Positions 21,411-32,499 of a stretch of DNA of 64,000 bases are shown one piece after another. A program made the position numbers and the translations under genes. How positions within the stretch are numbered: position 1 is the first letter of the stretch; every line of letters begins with the position of its first letter. Below the pieces are notes generated by a model. It did not search any database and had not been told where the DNA came from. It worked only from the letters and a program-made list of their open reading frames with translations. Origin of the DNA: Trichaptum fuscoviolaceum (Eukaryota; Basidiomycota; Agaricomycetes; Hymenochaetales; Trichaptaceae); NCBI GenBank assembly GCA_910574455.1, contig CAJSYZ010000003.1, positions 5,083,250 to 5,147,249 on the forward strand, in the 5' to 3' direction.

Positions 21411-22260
21411 CTTGTCATCCTCGGTCTCATACATGCTAGGCGGTGGCACCAGCGCACGGCGAGTCCCCGACATTTGGATGAAGCAAATTAGCGGTCGCTG
21501 CTCCTGCGGGTCGTTCAGCTTGTAGAAAGTCTTAATGATCTCCATGATGCTTTTCATCGCAGTCTTTCCGTAGCCTACGTAATAGCGAGGAAGGGGAGAG
21601 ATGAGGTCGAGTACGGTCAGCTCGACGTAACGCAGGAAGAGCTGGCCAGTCGCGGCGAGGAGGGTGACGACGTCTCTGCGATGGTTCCTTCTCCATGGCA
21701 ATGACGGTATTGCCTCGAAGTCCTTGCCGCTATTAACTCTCTGAGTTGTCGTCTAACCGCCACGTTCGTAATCTCGTCCTTGACAGTGGTGTAGAGCTTA
21801 AAGTGCTCCATATTGGCTGCAGGGAAAGGCCATTAGCTATAGATGACAAAGGAGTTATTAGGTACGCACTGTAACCCCGCGTGATGCACTCCAAGAACGC
21901 CGGAACTGCCTAGTCAATACAATGCAAAAATCTGTCTCCTAACACCCTGACCGTGGCGCCGAGGCAGAGGAAATTGCACTCTCTAAGACGCGCCTTACCT
22001 ATCATGATGCCATCGAAGGCCGGCGTCTGCTTGCCGATGCACTCGTTTTCCACCCAATCGCACACGTTGCTCGACGAACGCCATCATAGTCTGGAAGACC
22101 GAGGCTTGGGTGGTGTCATGTACTGGATGTGGTCATCGTCAAGGACGCTAAGCGCCATCATCGCGCCGCGAGTTTGTAGCTGCGCTAGTGATACCCTTCT
22201 TGATGACGTTGCTGAGTGCCGGGAGAACATGAGCTGACGGAAGTGAAGTGGTGAGCGTGT
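21411..22260 (-). pseudogene. Importin-4 / Kap123 fragment A
   Basis: Read on the minus strand from 22260, this gives scattered Kap123 HEAT-repeat segments in shifting frames: HVLPALSNVIKKGITSA (about 22250), AFDGIM...RLRECNFL (about 21990-21960), VVTLLAATGQLFLRYVEL (about 21670), and MEIIKTFYKLNDPQEQRPL to YETEDDK (21550-21415). The order follows the parent protein but large internal blocks are missing, and several frameshifts and stops separate the pieces. Two longer relics of the same gene lie at 47.4-49.6 and 61.2-63.9 kb. The intact gene, a karyopherin importing ribosomal proteins and histones, is not in the window. Confidence 0.8.
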
Positions 22261-23337
22261 TGATGATGCGTAGAGCAGAACGAAGAAAGAGAGTCTTCAT
22301 CTACATCGTCCCAATTGGATTACATTGCGATAGGCATTGGGCTCTGGGGTGCCTCTAAGGCAAGGCCGGGAGATTGAACCTTCCACTTCTTCCAGATGGA
22401 ACAATCAATGACGTCTGTAAGACATGAAAGGGATGCCTCGTATTCTGACCCACACCGTATTGATGCACATCGAGGTGTATCCCAGAGTCTCATTCTTCCT
22501 CGGAGTTGTTGTATCGTGCAAACTGGCTATGCAATGATGGCAATCAGTTGACGCAAATAAAGCTAGGACGCGGTAGACGTACCTCATTAATCCGTACAGT
22601 TTCTCGTATCCCTTCCCTGCAGCTTTCTCACATATGCAACCCAATCTCAATATCCCTCCATTTCTTGGGTATGTAGTTGACACGGAAGTAAGCAAGCGTG
22701 ACTTGGTGCACAAGTGCGACTTGGTCAGGATGAGGAACTTGAAGAAGAGTAAGATATGCAAAAATCGACTCAGGATAACACATGGTGGATGTCGGAGAGA
22801 TGTTGTTGGCAAAGAGTTCCATCCGTCGTCCCTGCAGTGGCAGTGACGCCGTGACCCTTTCCTTCCAACACAATTGCAAATAAATATTTCCTTCGTTCTG
22901 ACCACCACTGGGGCATCTGGAAATCCGCCAAAATTGTTACTCTGTAGTCAAAGTCAAGGTAAGCATGCATTAGTTCAATGGGATGAAAAGTGGAACTGGC
23001 ATTCACCATGAAATTATCTCAGTCATTGAGGTATCGCACACGTCTCAAATCCTAGCATCGAGCTGAAGACAAGAATTGATGGATGGATGTTAATGGATGA
23101 ACGGCGAGAGTTGAACATGATCGACGTTGGACCTGGTCGCTGTGACGGCTCTTCAAGTTGGCAACGTAATGGGGTTTCCGCCGAGTAAACGCCTCACACG
23201 GTATTGGTATCAGTTTCCAACAGCTATCCTTTGACCTTGGCCTCTCTACGTCTCCCAAGGTCTTTAAAGCAATCATTCTCTCAGTTATATTCATTATAAT
23301 ACCCTCATTCCAAGACGCGGCCATCTCACTGTTTCTA
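22261..23337. other. Unassigned stretch with minus-strand coding-like frames
   Basis: The minus strand carries overlapping uninterrupted frames (22405-22908, 22628-22879, 22770-23009). Peptides such as QMPQWWSERRKYLFA and HQVTLAYFRVNYIPKKW look protein-like but match nothing I recognise and cannot be joined convincingly. The last 200 bases should contain the promoter of the zinc-finger gene. Confidence 0.3.
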
Positions 23338-24354
23338 ATGGCCTACTGTGATCGCTGCGAGCGCTACTTCCAGAATGATAACAATCTGCTCAAGCACAAG
23401 ATGAACTCTTGGTCGCATTTTTTCTGTGACAACTGTGATAAGGAATTTACGACCTGGAATTCTCTGGAGCAACACTACTCTAATAGCCCGCGGCATCACT
23501 ATTGCAGCGATCATCGATTGGTACGTAGTGGCCATGATCGATCTTTCGCACACTCATACATATATCACTTTCTTCAGAACTTCCACAGCCCGGAAAGCCT
23601 TCGCCAACACTACATTCAAAGTGGTGATCACTCGTACTGCAAGTTGTGTTCCATTCTCTGTAGCGACTTCGACGATCTCCTGGAGCATGGGGAGGAATAC
23701 CACTTTGTCTGTGGCAGTTGCGACCGATTCTTCCAGGCCGAGCAATCCCTCGCTTCCCACATAGCAGCCTCGCACTACTATTGCATAGATTGCAATCGCT
23801 TTTTCAATACTCAGTCCAACCTAGATCAACATCTCCGTTCATCCGCGCACAAACCGAAGACATTCTGCTGCGTTGGACGCGGGTGCTACAAGCAGTTCAT
23901 CAGCATCTCCGCGCTCGTCATGCATGCAGAATCCGGGGCATGCTGTGCCGGTCTCACACGCAAGCAAGTGGACGACTTTGTTGTGCGGGCCGACCGCAAG
24001 CACCGCCTCATCACGAACCCCAACCGCCTCCTCACAGACGCGTCCGGCACGTGCTGGGTGCCACCGGACGAGGAGTACCAGGCGACTTCCCGCTCCTGGA
24101 ATGGATCAGGCTTCGAGTGCTTTCTTTGTGGGAATGAATTCCGTACGCTGGCTGGGCTGAACATGCATCTGAGCAGTCCGAGACACGCGGCGGACATTTA
24201 TCGGTGCCCCATGACCGCTTGTGGGATGGAGTTCTCTACGCTGAGCGCTCTGATTCAGCACGCGGAGTGGGGCAGCTGTGGTGTCGGGCGTAACCAGCAG
24301 GTGAAGAGCGTCTTGAACGGTATGCCGAACAATATGAAGCGGATTGCTTTGTGA
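23338..24354 (+). CDS. C2H2 zinc-finger protein (about 319 aa after splicing)
   Basis: The frame opens at ATG 23338 (MAYCDRCERYFQNDNNLLKH) and ends at TGA 24352-24354. Successive C2H2-like fingers are visible: CDRCERYF...H, CDNCDKEFTTWNSLEQH, CKLCSILCSDFDDLLEH, CGSCDRFFQAEQSLASH, CIDCNRFFNTQSNLDQH, CVGRGCYKQFISISALVMH, CFLCGNEFRTLAGLNMH and CPMTACGMEFSTLSALIQH. Bases 23521-23577 begin GTACGT, end CAG, and are 57 bp without a stop. They are probably a phase-0 intron, because they interrupt a finger (HHYCSDHRL...NFHSPESLRQH) with unrelated residues. The alternating long and short finger spacing resembles a fungal family of unknown role, plausibly nucleic-acid binding. No partner or target is evident. 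Confidence 0.8.
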   Translation: MAYCDRCERYFQNDNNLLKHKMNSWSHFFCDNCDKEFTTWNSLEQHYSNSPRHHYCSDHRLVRSGHDRSFAHSYIYHFLQNFHSPESLRQHYIQSGDHSYCKLCSILCSDFDDLLEHGEEYHFVCGSCDRFFQAEQSLASHIAASHYYCIDCNRFFNTQSNLDQHLRSSAHKPKTFCCVGRGCYKQFISISALVMHAESGACCAGLTRKQVDDFVVRADRKHRLITNPNRLLTDASGTCWVPPDEEYQATSRSWNGSGFECFLCGNEFRTLAGLNMHLSSPRHAADIYRCPMTACGMEFSTLSALIQHAEWGSCGVGRNQQVKSVLNGMPNNMKRIAL

Positions 24355-25830
24355 TGGTGAGTGATTACCTTCACTTCTGAAGCCTATTGGGTCTGAGGGA
24401 GATATCTTGCATTTAGATAACGCTGATGGACTCGGTTGAAATTAACTTCTTGGAATTTTGGATTTGACCATGATATCGGGAGACACGGACAATCAAGGAC
24501 AAGAATCTCATGTTACCACTGCGTATTTTAACAATGTCAGTGGCTCAATTTCTACAGATGTATTATACCGGAATAAATGTATAAATGTTGGTTGCTTGAG
24601 CTGACTCTTTTTAGTGGCATGATATTCTGCGCTACCATCAAATCATTATTATTCTTCTTTGCAAAAAGCATGACAGTCGCGTGCAATTACTTACGCTTCA
24701 CTTTAATTTCTTTATCTTGCCTCGTTGTAATGCCCGAGGCATTGCGGAACCGCTTTGCGTTCTTTTCTAGATGAGCGAGATTTAACTTGCTTGTTATTTG
24801 TATTAATTTCTTTCACAATCCCCGCCCGTCCATAATTATACGGTGAAACATTTGCAAGGTATCTAAGAGGCCGGGTCCACTAATGCTGCTTCTTCTTCTA
24901 TATCTTAGCTGCATTATTCGGACACTCACTCGTTGCAAGCTCTGTTAGAGATGCATTTGATATTTCCATTGCTCCAAAGTCAATTCTAGTACTGCTTTTT
25001 ACAAAGGCAGTGAACAGGTGTCATAGCCATGCAATACTGATACTTTAAGTATACAACCATTATAAAAGAGAAGTACACTGCACTCACTAGATAAGGCTCC
25101 GGCATGTGCCTTCTAATTCAAGTTGTGCTAAAACATGTTCTCGTGCACGGTCATACTCTACCACACTATTACAGGGTGGCTTCGAATACCATCGTTGCTG
25201 ATGCCTCAGTCCTTCCGTTCAAAATCACTGAGAACAATCACCCATACAGAATGTGACATTGCCTCGTTTGAGGCAGTGAAGATTTGCTTCTATCACAAGA
25301 AGCTGAGATGAATGCGGGGCGAGACCTTTTCGATAAGTGTTCTTGCAACGTGTTTTTAATATCGATTACACCTGTGTCCAAAAAGGAAGAGATTGCAAGA
25401 TTGGTTACTACGTTTCTATCTCCAAGGGTGGACTTGTAAGTGGTACCTAAATTGAAAGTTAGATATGTTTATAGAGAAAGACAGGAAAAATTCTCAGAAC
25501 TCGATGTATGCGTTCAAACACGCACTTAAACACGAAATATTGTTTCCCCGAAGGCAACAGAATCCAGATGATTGCACTGTCTGTGTCAAGTTGTCAACAC
25601 CGGATTCACAGTTTCCCACCATATGTACCTTATATCACTGCCCCGTGTTCTCACTCGCCGTGATGCACAGCTGCGTCGTTCATGGGAACAAACCGAGTTT
25701 GGTGCTCTTGTTTTGGACTTTGAGGTGGTATAAGAAGAGGAGATAATCGAGTACTTTACAGCAGGGGCTCATTGATCCCCAGCTCATCTTGATCTAAGGA
25801 CCCGTCAGCACTATCTGTTCTAAGCCAGCT
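24355..25830. other. Intergenic, 1.5 kb, no supported gene
   Basis: AT-rich DNA with only short frames (for example 24577-24774 and 25465-25746) that give no recognisable protein. No repeats or inverted termini were noticed. It should include the promoter of the MLKL-like copy 2. Confidence 0.4.
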
Positions 25831-26648
25831 ATGGCTCTGATCCAACGCCTGTCAAGGCGTGTGCGTCTTAGACGCAGGTCGGAGCCCGCTCCTGATACAC
25901 CTCCTCCTGTCCAACAACCTTCACGGTCAAGGCAGATTCATGTCGCAGTTGATACGTCGAGAACCGCCGTGCGCGAGGCTATTATATTCATTAAGAATAG
26001 CTCCGATGCGCTTCCTCCGTTGAAGAGCGTAGCTGGAGGGTTAGATGGGATATTGACTATGATTGAAGTATGCAATATTCAAGGAGACATACCGTAGCCA
26101 GACTAATTTGGTCTTAATATAGACTATGCGCGACAACAAAGCAAATGTTATCCGCCTTCGCGAACTGGTTGTCCGTCTTTCTGACAACCTTGGAGACCTT
26201 GTGAATAAAGAGGAGTCTATACCAGATGAACTGAGATTCAGCTTAGCACTCCTAGACGAGTAAGTCATTTATACCTTCTCTGATATACTGTACTCTAATA
26301 TGTTTCAAACAAGTGGCCTCCAGGATATCCAGGAAGAGCTGGATGTCATTTGTTCCGAAGGAAGGATTCTGAGCTTCATTCGTGGATCGAAGCGACGCGG
26401 TCGTCTTGTCAAGCTAAAAGAGAGCCTTAGCGACACCGCTAACACATTTGTGGTCTCAAGCGTAGCAACTATCCAGATTCAGATTGGGCGCGTGGTGAGA
26501 GCAGTGTAATTAATGTAAAGACGGAAGTATGCTGAATTCTTGAGGTGCCTCGTAGGATGAGAAGGTTGATCGGCTTACGGCGTCGGTCAGCAGGATGGAT
26601 GATCGTTATCATCTCATCTTGAGAACTTCTATCGTTTTATTTGCCTGA
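25831..26648 (+). CDS. MLKL-NTD-like four-helix-bundle protein, copy 2 (215 aa)
   Basis: Four exons, 25831-26067, 26123-26259, 26314-26494 and 26556-26648, with the same phases as copy 1 and identical lengths for exons 2 and 3. It starts MALIQRLSRRVRLRRRSEPA, keeping the N-terminal Arg cluster. The core signature is SSDALPPLKSVAGGLDGIL, then TMRDNKANVIRLRELVV, and GLQDIQEELDVICSEGR before a basic IRGSKRRGR turn. It ends RYHLILRTSIVLFA. Both copies keep intact frames despite clear divergence, which suggests selection on both. Fungal MLKL_NTD/HeLo-like domains form helical bundles implicated in membrane-directed cell death. No kinase, NACHT or other partner domain is attached and none is encoded next door; the neighbours are a zinc-finger gene and ARB1. 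Confidence 0.75.
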
Positions 26649-27155
26649 GCACCTAAATGCTACCACCAAAGCAACTTCCTGATCAACCGCAACCAAACTA
26701 ACAACTAACAACAACTTGACTTTCGGTTTGATTTGGTTGTTGTGGCATGTGACTTTTGGCGGGTCTGACCCGTCGAATGTCGTTCCGACTTGTCTGTCGT
26801 GTCGGGGGTGCGGAGGGCAAAGGATGTCCGTCGACGGCGGATATCTCAAATCGACAGAAATCTTGAGTTTTGTTATTACAACGGACCATCCTTGGGTTTT
26901 AATGGTCGAGGGACTCTGTAGTGTAGAGATGTAACTTGTCAGAAGAAAGAAAATTGTCTCAAAAAGAACAAAAATGAGGTTTAGTCATCAAGGCACGTGA
27001 GTGACGTATAGCGAGGAAAATTGAGGCAAGGGTTTTCAGCCGACGCACTGCATTCAACCTCCATCGATCTTGCTTCTCCTAGTCCATTCCACTCTTTCCA
27101 CTCTTTCTGCTTCATCTTACTTCTTTTTCTCAACACAAAACAAAACAATAGAATA
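26649..27155. other. Promoter and 5' leader region of ARB1
   Basis: About 0.5 kb between the MLKL-like copy 2 and the ARB1 start codon. The last 120 bases contain pyrimidine-rich leader sequence (CACTCTTTCC repeats). Part of this leader is duplicated, with an internal deletion, at 49720-49965. Confidence 0.5.
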
Positions 27156-29993
27156 ATGGCCCCTTCAGCATCGAAGCAGAAGCGCTTGGCCGAGAAGGCG
27201 GCGAAGCAGTCATCAAAGGTCAAGAACGGTGACGGAAGCACGACGGGCACATCGACCACGACGCCCTCAGGCTCGGTCAATGGAGGAAGCTCTGTGAACA
27301 CACCGTTAACAAGCAGGTCGGCTGCGACGAGCACCGAGAACTTGAATGCGATGGAAAAGCTTCAGCTTGCTACTGATCGGTTCGTTACCCGCATTGGGCG
27401 TAAATGTGTGCATACATATGTGCTGATGATGTCCATCTTACAGGAGCGCTGCTGGTGTCTTAGTGTCAGACGTCAAGGGAAGGGACATCAAAATTGATCA
27501 GTTTACGCTGTCGTTCCACGGCCGACTACTTATTGAGGGAGCGGAGATTGCGTTGAACTATGGTCAGCGGTATGGGTTATTGGGTGAGAATGGCTCGGGG
27601 AAGGTAAGCAATCCCGTCGTTGAACTGTCTTTTTTATGCAAGAATATTTGTGTTTGGAACCTTGTCATGGTCAGCGAGATTGCTTCGATCGACCTTGCTC
27701 GATGAGCGTGAACTTAAGCGCTACTACAGCCGCAGGAAAGCATGTCGATGTCGTCCGTCTTGCTTTCTTTGCTTCTTATTTCCTGTGGAATTCCGAATGT
27801 GACGACGATAGCCTCATCTCAAACGAGCTGCATTTCTGTTACTTTGAAGCTCATTCAAGACTTCGTTTCTTTACGACTATATGCTTCATGTATGCTGACG
27901 CCGGTCTCTTTATCAGTCCACATTCCTGCAATCACTTGCCAATCGGGATATCGAGATCCCAGAACACATCGACATCTACCTCGTCAGCGGAGAAGCCGAT
28001 CCGTCAGACGTCAACGCCATCGACTTCATCGTCGCATCAGCGAAGGAGAAGGTCGCGAAACTGGAGAAGCGCATCGAAGAGCTCAGCGTCGCGGACGAGG
28101 TCGACGAGCTCGCGCTCGACGCCGCGTACGAGGAGATGGAGGAGCTGGACCCGAACACGTTTGAGGCGAAGGCGGGGAGCATCTTGCATGGGTTGGGCTT
28201 CAGCCAGGCGATGATGAAGCGGCCGACGAAGGATATGAGTGGTGGGTGGCGGATGCGTGTTGCGCTTGCGAGAGCCTTGTTCGTGAAACCGCATCTGTTA
28301 CTACTCGGTTCGTCTGCAAGAAGTTCATATGCTACAGACTTTTGCTGAAGACGTTATTCCAGACGAACCTACTAACCATCTGGACCTCGGTGCGGTGGTC
28401 TGGCTGGAGGCGTACCTCTCGACCTACAACCACATCCTCGTCATCACCTCGCACTCGCAGGACTTTATGGACTCCGTCTGCACGAACATCATGGACCTCA
28501 CGCCGAAGAAGAAGCTGATCTACTACACGGGCAACTACTCGACGTATGTGAAGACCAAGTCCGAGAACGAGGTCAACCAGATGAAGGCGTACGCGAAGCA
28601 GCAGGAGGAGATCGCGCACATCAAGAAGTTCATCGCGTCCGCGGGCACGTACGCGAACTTGGTGAAGCAGGCGAAGTCGAAGCAGAAGATCATCGATAAG
28701 ATGGAGGCGGCGGGGTTGGTGGAGAAGATCGAGCAGGGGAAGCCGCTGCGCTTCAATTTCGAGGGCATTCGCAGGCTGCCTCCGCCGATCATTGCATTCA
28801 ACGACGTCGCATTCTCGTACTCGGGGAAGAAGGAAGACTACCTGTACAAAAAACTCTCGTTTGGTATTGAGTGAGCTCAGCTATTCTTTTCTGATGGTAC
28901 GCTTCTCATAGCAACTCGCAGCATGGACTCTCGTATCGCTATCCTGGGAGCAAACGGTACGGGAAAATCGACATTGCTGCATCTCATCACGGGTGCGCTC
29001 CAGCCATGCGAAGGAACTATCTCCAAGCACGTCAGCCTGAAACTTGCCAAGTACTCGCAACATTCAGCGGACCAGCTGCCATATGACAAGACCCCGATCG
29101 AGTATCTCGATGCAATGTACCACGCCAAATTCCCGGAGAAGGACTTGATGGTGTGTAACAGAGGTGCTCCTTTACGTCGTCGTTTACTGAATATATATCG
29201 TCCCCATCTTCTTCCTCTTTCTTGCAGGCATGGCGAGCACAACTCGGCCGCTTTGGTGTCTCCGGATCTCACCAAACCTCTCCGATCAAGAACCTCTCCG
29301 ATGGTCTGCGTAACCGGTATGCCCACCCGCTGATTCATTGAACGCTTGTGAGCCTCATGCATATCGCACTTGCAGCGTTGTGTTCTCCCAACTTGCGTTG
29401 GAGCACCCACACATTCTATTGCTCGGTATGTGATCAGATCTTGTGCAATGGCGCATTTGGAGAAGCGGCGCTGATGGACTATTTTTTGCTTTGCGCCTCC
29501 GCCATGTGGTCTCTTGCTGCGCCTGCTTCTCGACGCGCACCGTTGCCCTGCCTACCTCGCAACGCGTCTCTGGCGACAGATGAGCCGACGAACCATTTGG
29601 ACATGGTGTCTATCGATGCGCTCGCACGTGCGATCAAGGAGTTCGAGGGCGGTGTCGTTATCGTCTCGCACGATTTCCGTACGCACGACTTCGATTCCTA
29701 GTACCACTCTTCTCTATGATTGACGATGCATTGTCTGCTTCAAAACAGGTCTGATCTCGCAGGTGGCCGAGGAGCTGTGGGAGGTTAAGGACAAAGGCGT
29801 GCGGAACTTGACGAAGGAGGGCATCACGATTGTTGATTACAAGAAGCTTCTTATGCAAGAGAGTGCGTCTTTCGTTCATCTCATTCTTCCGTCTCTTGCA
29901 TTCTGACTTTCTTTTTGCTGTCTAATAGGTCAAGACTCGATCGCGAAGGCGAAGCTGTTCAGCAAGGGATCCACGAGCCGGACGGGCACATGA
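27156..29993 (+). CDS. ARB1: ABCF-type ATPase ARB1 (ribosome biogenesis)
   Basis: ATG 27156 ([20 protein letters not shown]) gives the Lys-rich N-terminus of ARB1/ABCF2. Exon 1 (27156-27379) joins exon 2 (from 27444) in phase; the other exons follow with mostly short introns, except a roughly 310-bp intron after the first Walker A. Domains in order: first nucleotide-binding domain with [11 protein letters not shown] Walker [16 protein letters not shown] signature and DEPTNHLD Walker B; the ABCF linker ([19 protein letters not shown]); second domain with [28 protein letters not shown] and DEPTNHLDM plus SHDFR. Both Walker B motifs are split by introns after the first base of the Asp codon. It ends [10 protein letters not shown] at TGA 29991-29993. 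The second signature has Asp rather than Gly (LSDGL). No transmembrane segments, as expected. The yeast protein acts in 40S and 60S subunit maturation. Confidence 0.93.
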
Positions 29994-30470
29994 TTTATTG
30001 CGTGTAGGAGAAGGTTTTTCTTTCCGCGCACTGAGGCGCCCTCACGACACTTGTTGTTTTCTCCATCCTCATTGACACGCCCCAGTCACGAGAAACATAA
30101 TTGCAAAACGTACTAGTATTCTTCTGAATGTGTTGTTTTAGCATAAAAATTGTATCACAGCGTATAACTATAGATGTGGTTGTTTCCTGATATACATACG
30201 TGTATGTTCTCTTCAGACCATGTGTGTGATGATTTTGAAACTTGAAACGAAACGATGATGGAGAAGATATCAAAACACGCGCAGTTTCTATTTTGTTTAT
30301 TCTTAGAGACAGCAGGAAGCTAAGCTACATCTAGAGATCGCGGCGGGCGGCGGGAATAAAGATCAGATGACGAGATTTTGTGGGAGTGAAGTAAGTGATG
30401 GTGATGTACAAACATAAGAAACATAAGAAAAGTGAAAGGAAAATGATGATTAATACGGGTGAGGAGGGTA
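29994..30470. other. Short spacer between convergent ARB1 and PPH3
   Basis: About 0.48 kb holding the 3' untranslated regions of two genes transcribed toward each other. No gene or repeat seen. Confidence 0.5.
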
Positions 30471-32499
30471 TCAGAGGAAATATTCTGCGGGAGGCCGTTT
30501 TGCGGGTATGGATCGGACGTCCTGGGGGAGTATACATAAGTCAGCAATGGATCTGGCAGGTGAAACAGTCCGAACTAGGCGGACGAAGGACATCTTTTTT
30601 TTCTTGGTTAGTTAGATGGACTTACGGAGGGTGCGTGTGAGAAGACTTTGTATTCCTGCCCGAGGTGTTCGTCGAGGACGAGGATGGAGGCGACGTTTCC
30701 GCAGCTATGGATGGGGTGGTCAGAATCGGGTGTCAGAGGAAGGATTCTACGAAGATAAGTTCTTTGAAGAAAAATGAAGGAAGAAAGAAATCGAATAAGG
30801 GCAAAATGCTCGAGGGAAAGCTTGGCGGAAGATACTTCGGTGCAGAAATGTGTCAATCAATGCACCAAGCCAGCGATGGTCGCTCGGAGGGTGGGATTCT
30901 CCGACTGCACGATGAGATGCGGTTTGACTGGTCGAGGGCAAACGAAAACGAAACGAAACGAAACAGAAGAGGGGAAGAGAAGACATGAGTTTTGAGCGGA
31001 AACGCTTCTAGGCCAGGTCCTTTCCATCAGAACTCGACTCAACACCTCGGCGCATTACTTAAAGAGACCGCTTTATCTGTGCGCGCGGACTGGCTGGCTG
31101 GCTGGGACGCCGTGACGTTAGAAGGGAAGCAGAAGTAGAAGCATTCGGCGGTAGATTTCAGGCGATACAGGTCGGTTGCCGGGTGCGCGGTCTGGTGATG
31201 GTATGAACGCCGGAGTTTGGGACAGCCGGTGTATGATAGGTGGGGTTGAGGCGCGCTTCGCCGGGAGGTGATGCACATGGAAGAAGAAACACAAAAGAGA
31301 AGAGAGAGGTGTGCTTTGGAAACAAGAGAAAAGCGAAATTCGCGGTGGAGAGGAAGAACACGAGACGCGGGGGAACAGACGTACCGATAGCAATAATTCG
31401 GCGCGCTCCAGACGGTGACGATGGTGCGGTCGAACATGATCTTGTAGCCCTCCATGGCGAGCTGGTGCGCGCGCGCGATGAGGTCGAGCGCGTTGTTGTG
31501 TGCGAAGGCCTTCGTGATGTCGCCGCCGAAGAGGAAGCCGGCGCCGCGCGGGGAGAGGCCCCAGCCTGTGATGTCTGCAGCAGAGGTGAGTTAGGCGGGA
31601 GGGGGAGGGGGAGGGGAGAGGAGAACGTACCGTCGGGGTCGGACCAGAGGAGGTCGCACATGGGTCCGTCGTGCGGGACTTCCTGTTTACGGTCGATCGC
31701 GCGTATCTGCCGGGACGGGGGATGAGGGACTCGACAAAACAAAAATGCAGTCAGCGCTGCGCCGCACGCACCTGGTCCACACCCGTCAAATTCGGACTCA
31801 AGCCGCCATGCACGCAAAAGACACTGCCGTCGACGATAGCAGCGAGGGCGAGGTAGTCGAAGACCTCGCAGCAGTAGCGCCAGACGTTCGCGGAGCCGTA
31901 CTTGCGCTGGCACTCGTCGAAGAAGCCGTACACCTGCGTGATCTGCCGCGACTCGTGGTTCCCCCGGATGAGCGTGATCCGGTCGGGGTAGCGAACTTTG
32001 TAGGCGAGCAGCAGGAGGAAGGTCTCGACGGAGTAGAACCCGCGGTCGACGAAGTCGCCTGTGTGTGTGGTGTGCGGTGGGTGGTTAGTGGTTGTGAGTA
32101 AGGAAGGACAGGAGGGAAAGAGAGAGAAGGGCGCACCCATGAAGAGGTAGTTTGTGTCAGGACAGAACCCGCCGACCTTGAAGAGCTCCATCATGTCCCA
32201 GAACTGCCCATGAATGTCCCCGCATATCTACAATCAAAGTGTTAAATCAACTATCTTTACTGCAGAGGAAAGAGACAAGGAGACGAACGGTAACAGGAGC
32301 ATCGACAACCTGGACGTTCGCCTCCTCGATGAGGATCTCGCGCGCCTTGAGACAGAGCTGCTTGACCTGCTCCTCCGTGATGGGCTCGCACCGCAGCAGC
32401 TGCTCGATCTGGCTGCACGTCGGTGTGTGTCAGCGCTTTTTCTACGGTGTGGTACTGATGCTGCGCGACACGCACTTACTTGTCCAGGTCGCTGGGCAT
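30471..32499 (-). CDS. PPH3: PP4-type serine/threonine phosphatase catalytic subunit
   Basis: ATG at 32499 begins MPSDLDK, a 20-bp first exon. The last exon (30521-30471) encodes [16 protein letters not shown] and ends with the YFL tail typical of PP2A-like phosphatases, whose C-terminal Leu is carboxymethylated. Catalytic motifs are all present: [39 protein letters not shown], the metal-ligand His in HGGLSP, and [10 protein letters not shown]. Sequence choices follow PP4C rather than PP2A or PP6 ([40 protein letters not shown]). PP4 complexes dephosphorylate gamma-H2AX and Rad53 during recovery from DNA damage. Five to seven short introns interrupt the gene and no damage was seen. The assignment to PP4 over other PP2A-like subtypes rests on these residues. 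Confidence 0.92.

Noticed and set aside
27604..27916. Frames in the roughly 310-bp stretch after the first Walker A of ARB1, as a separate gene
   Set aside because: It starts with GTAAGC after GSGK and ends CAG before STFLQSL; it is an unusually long intron of ARB1.
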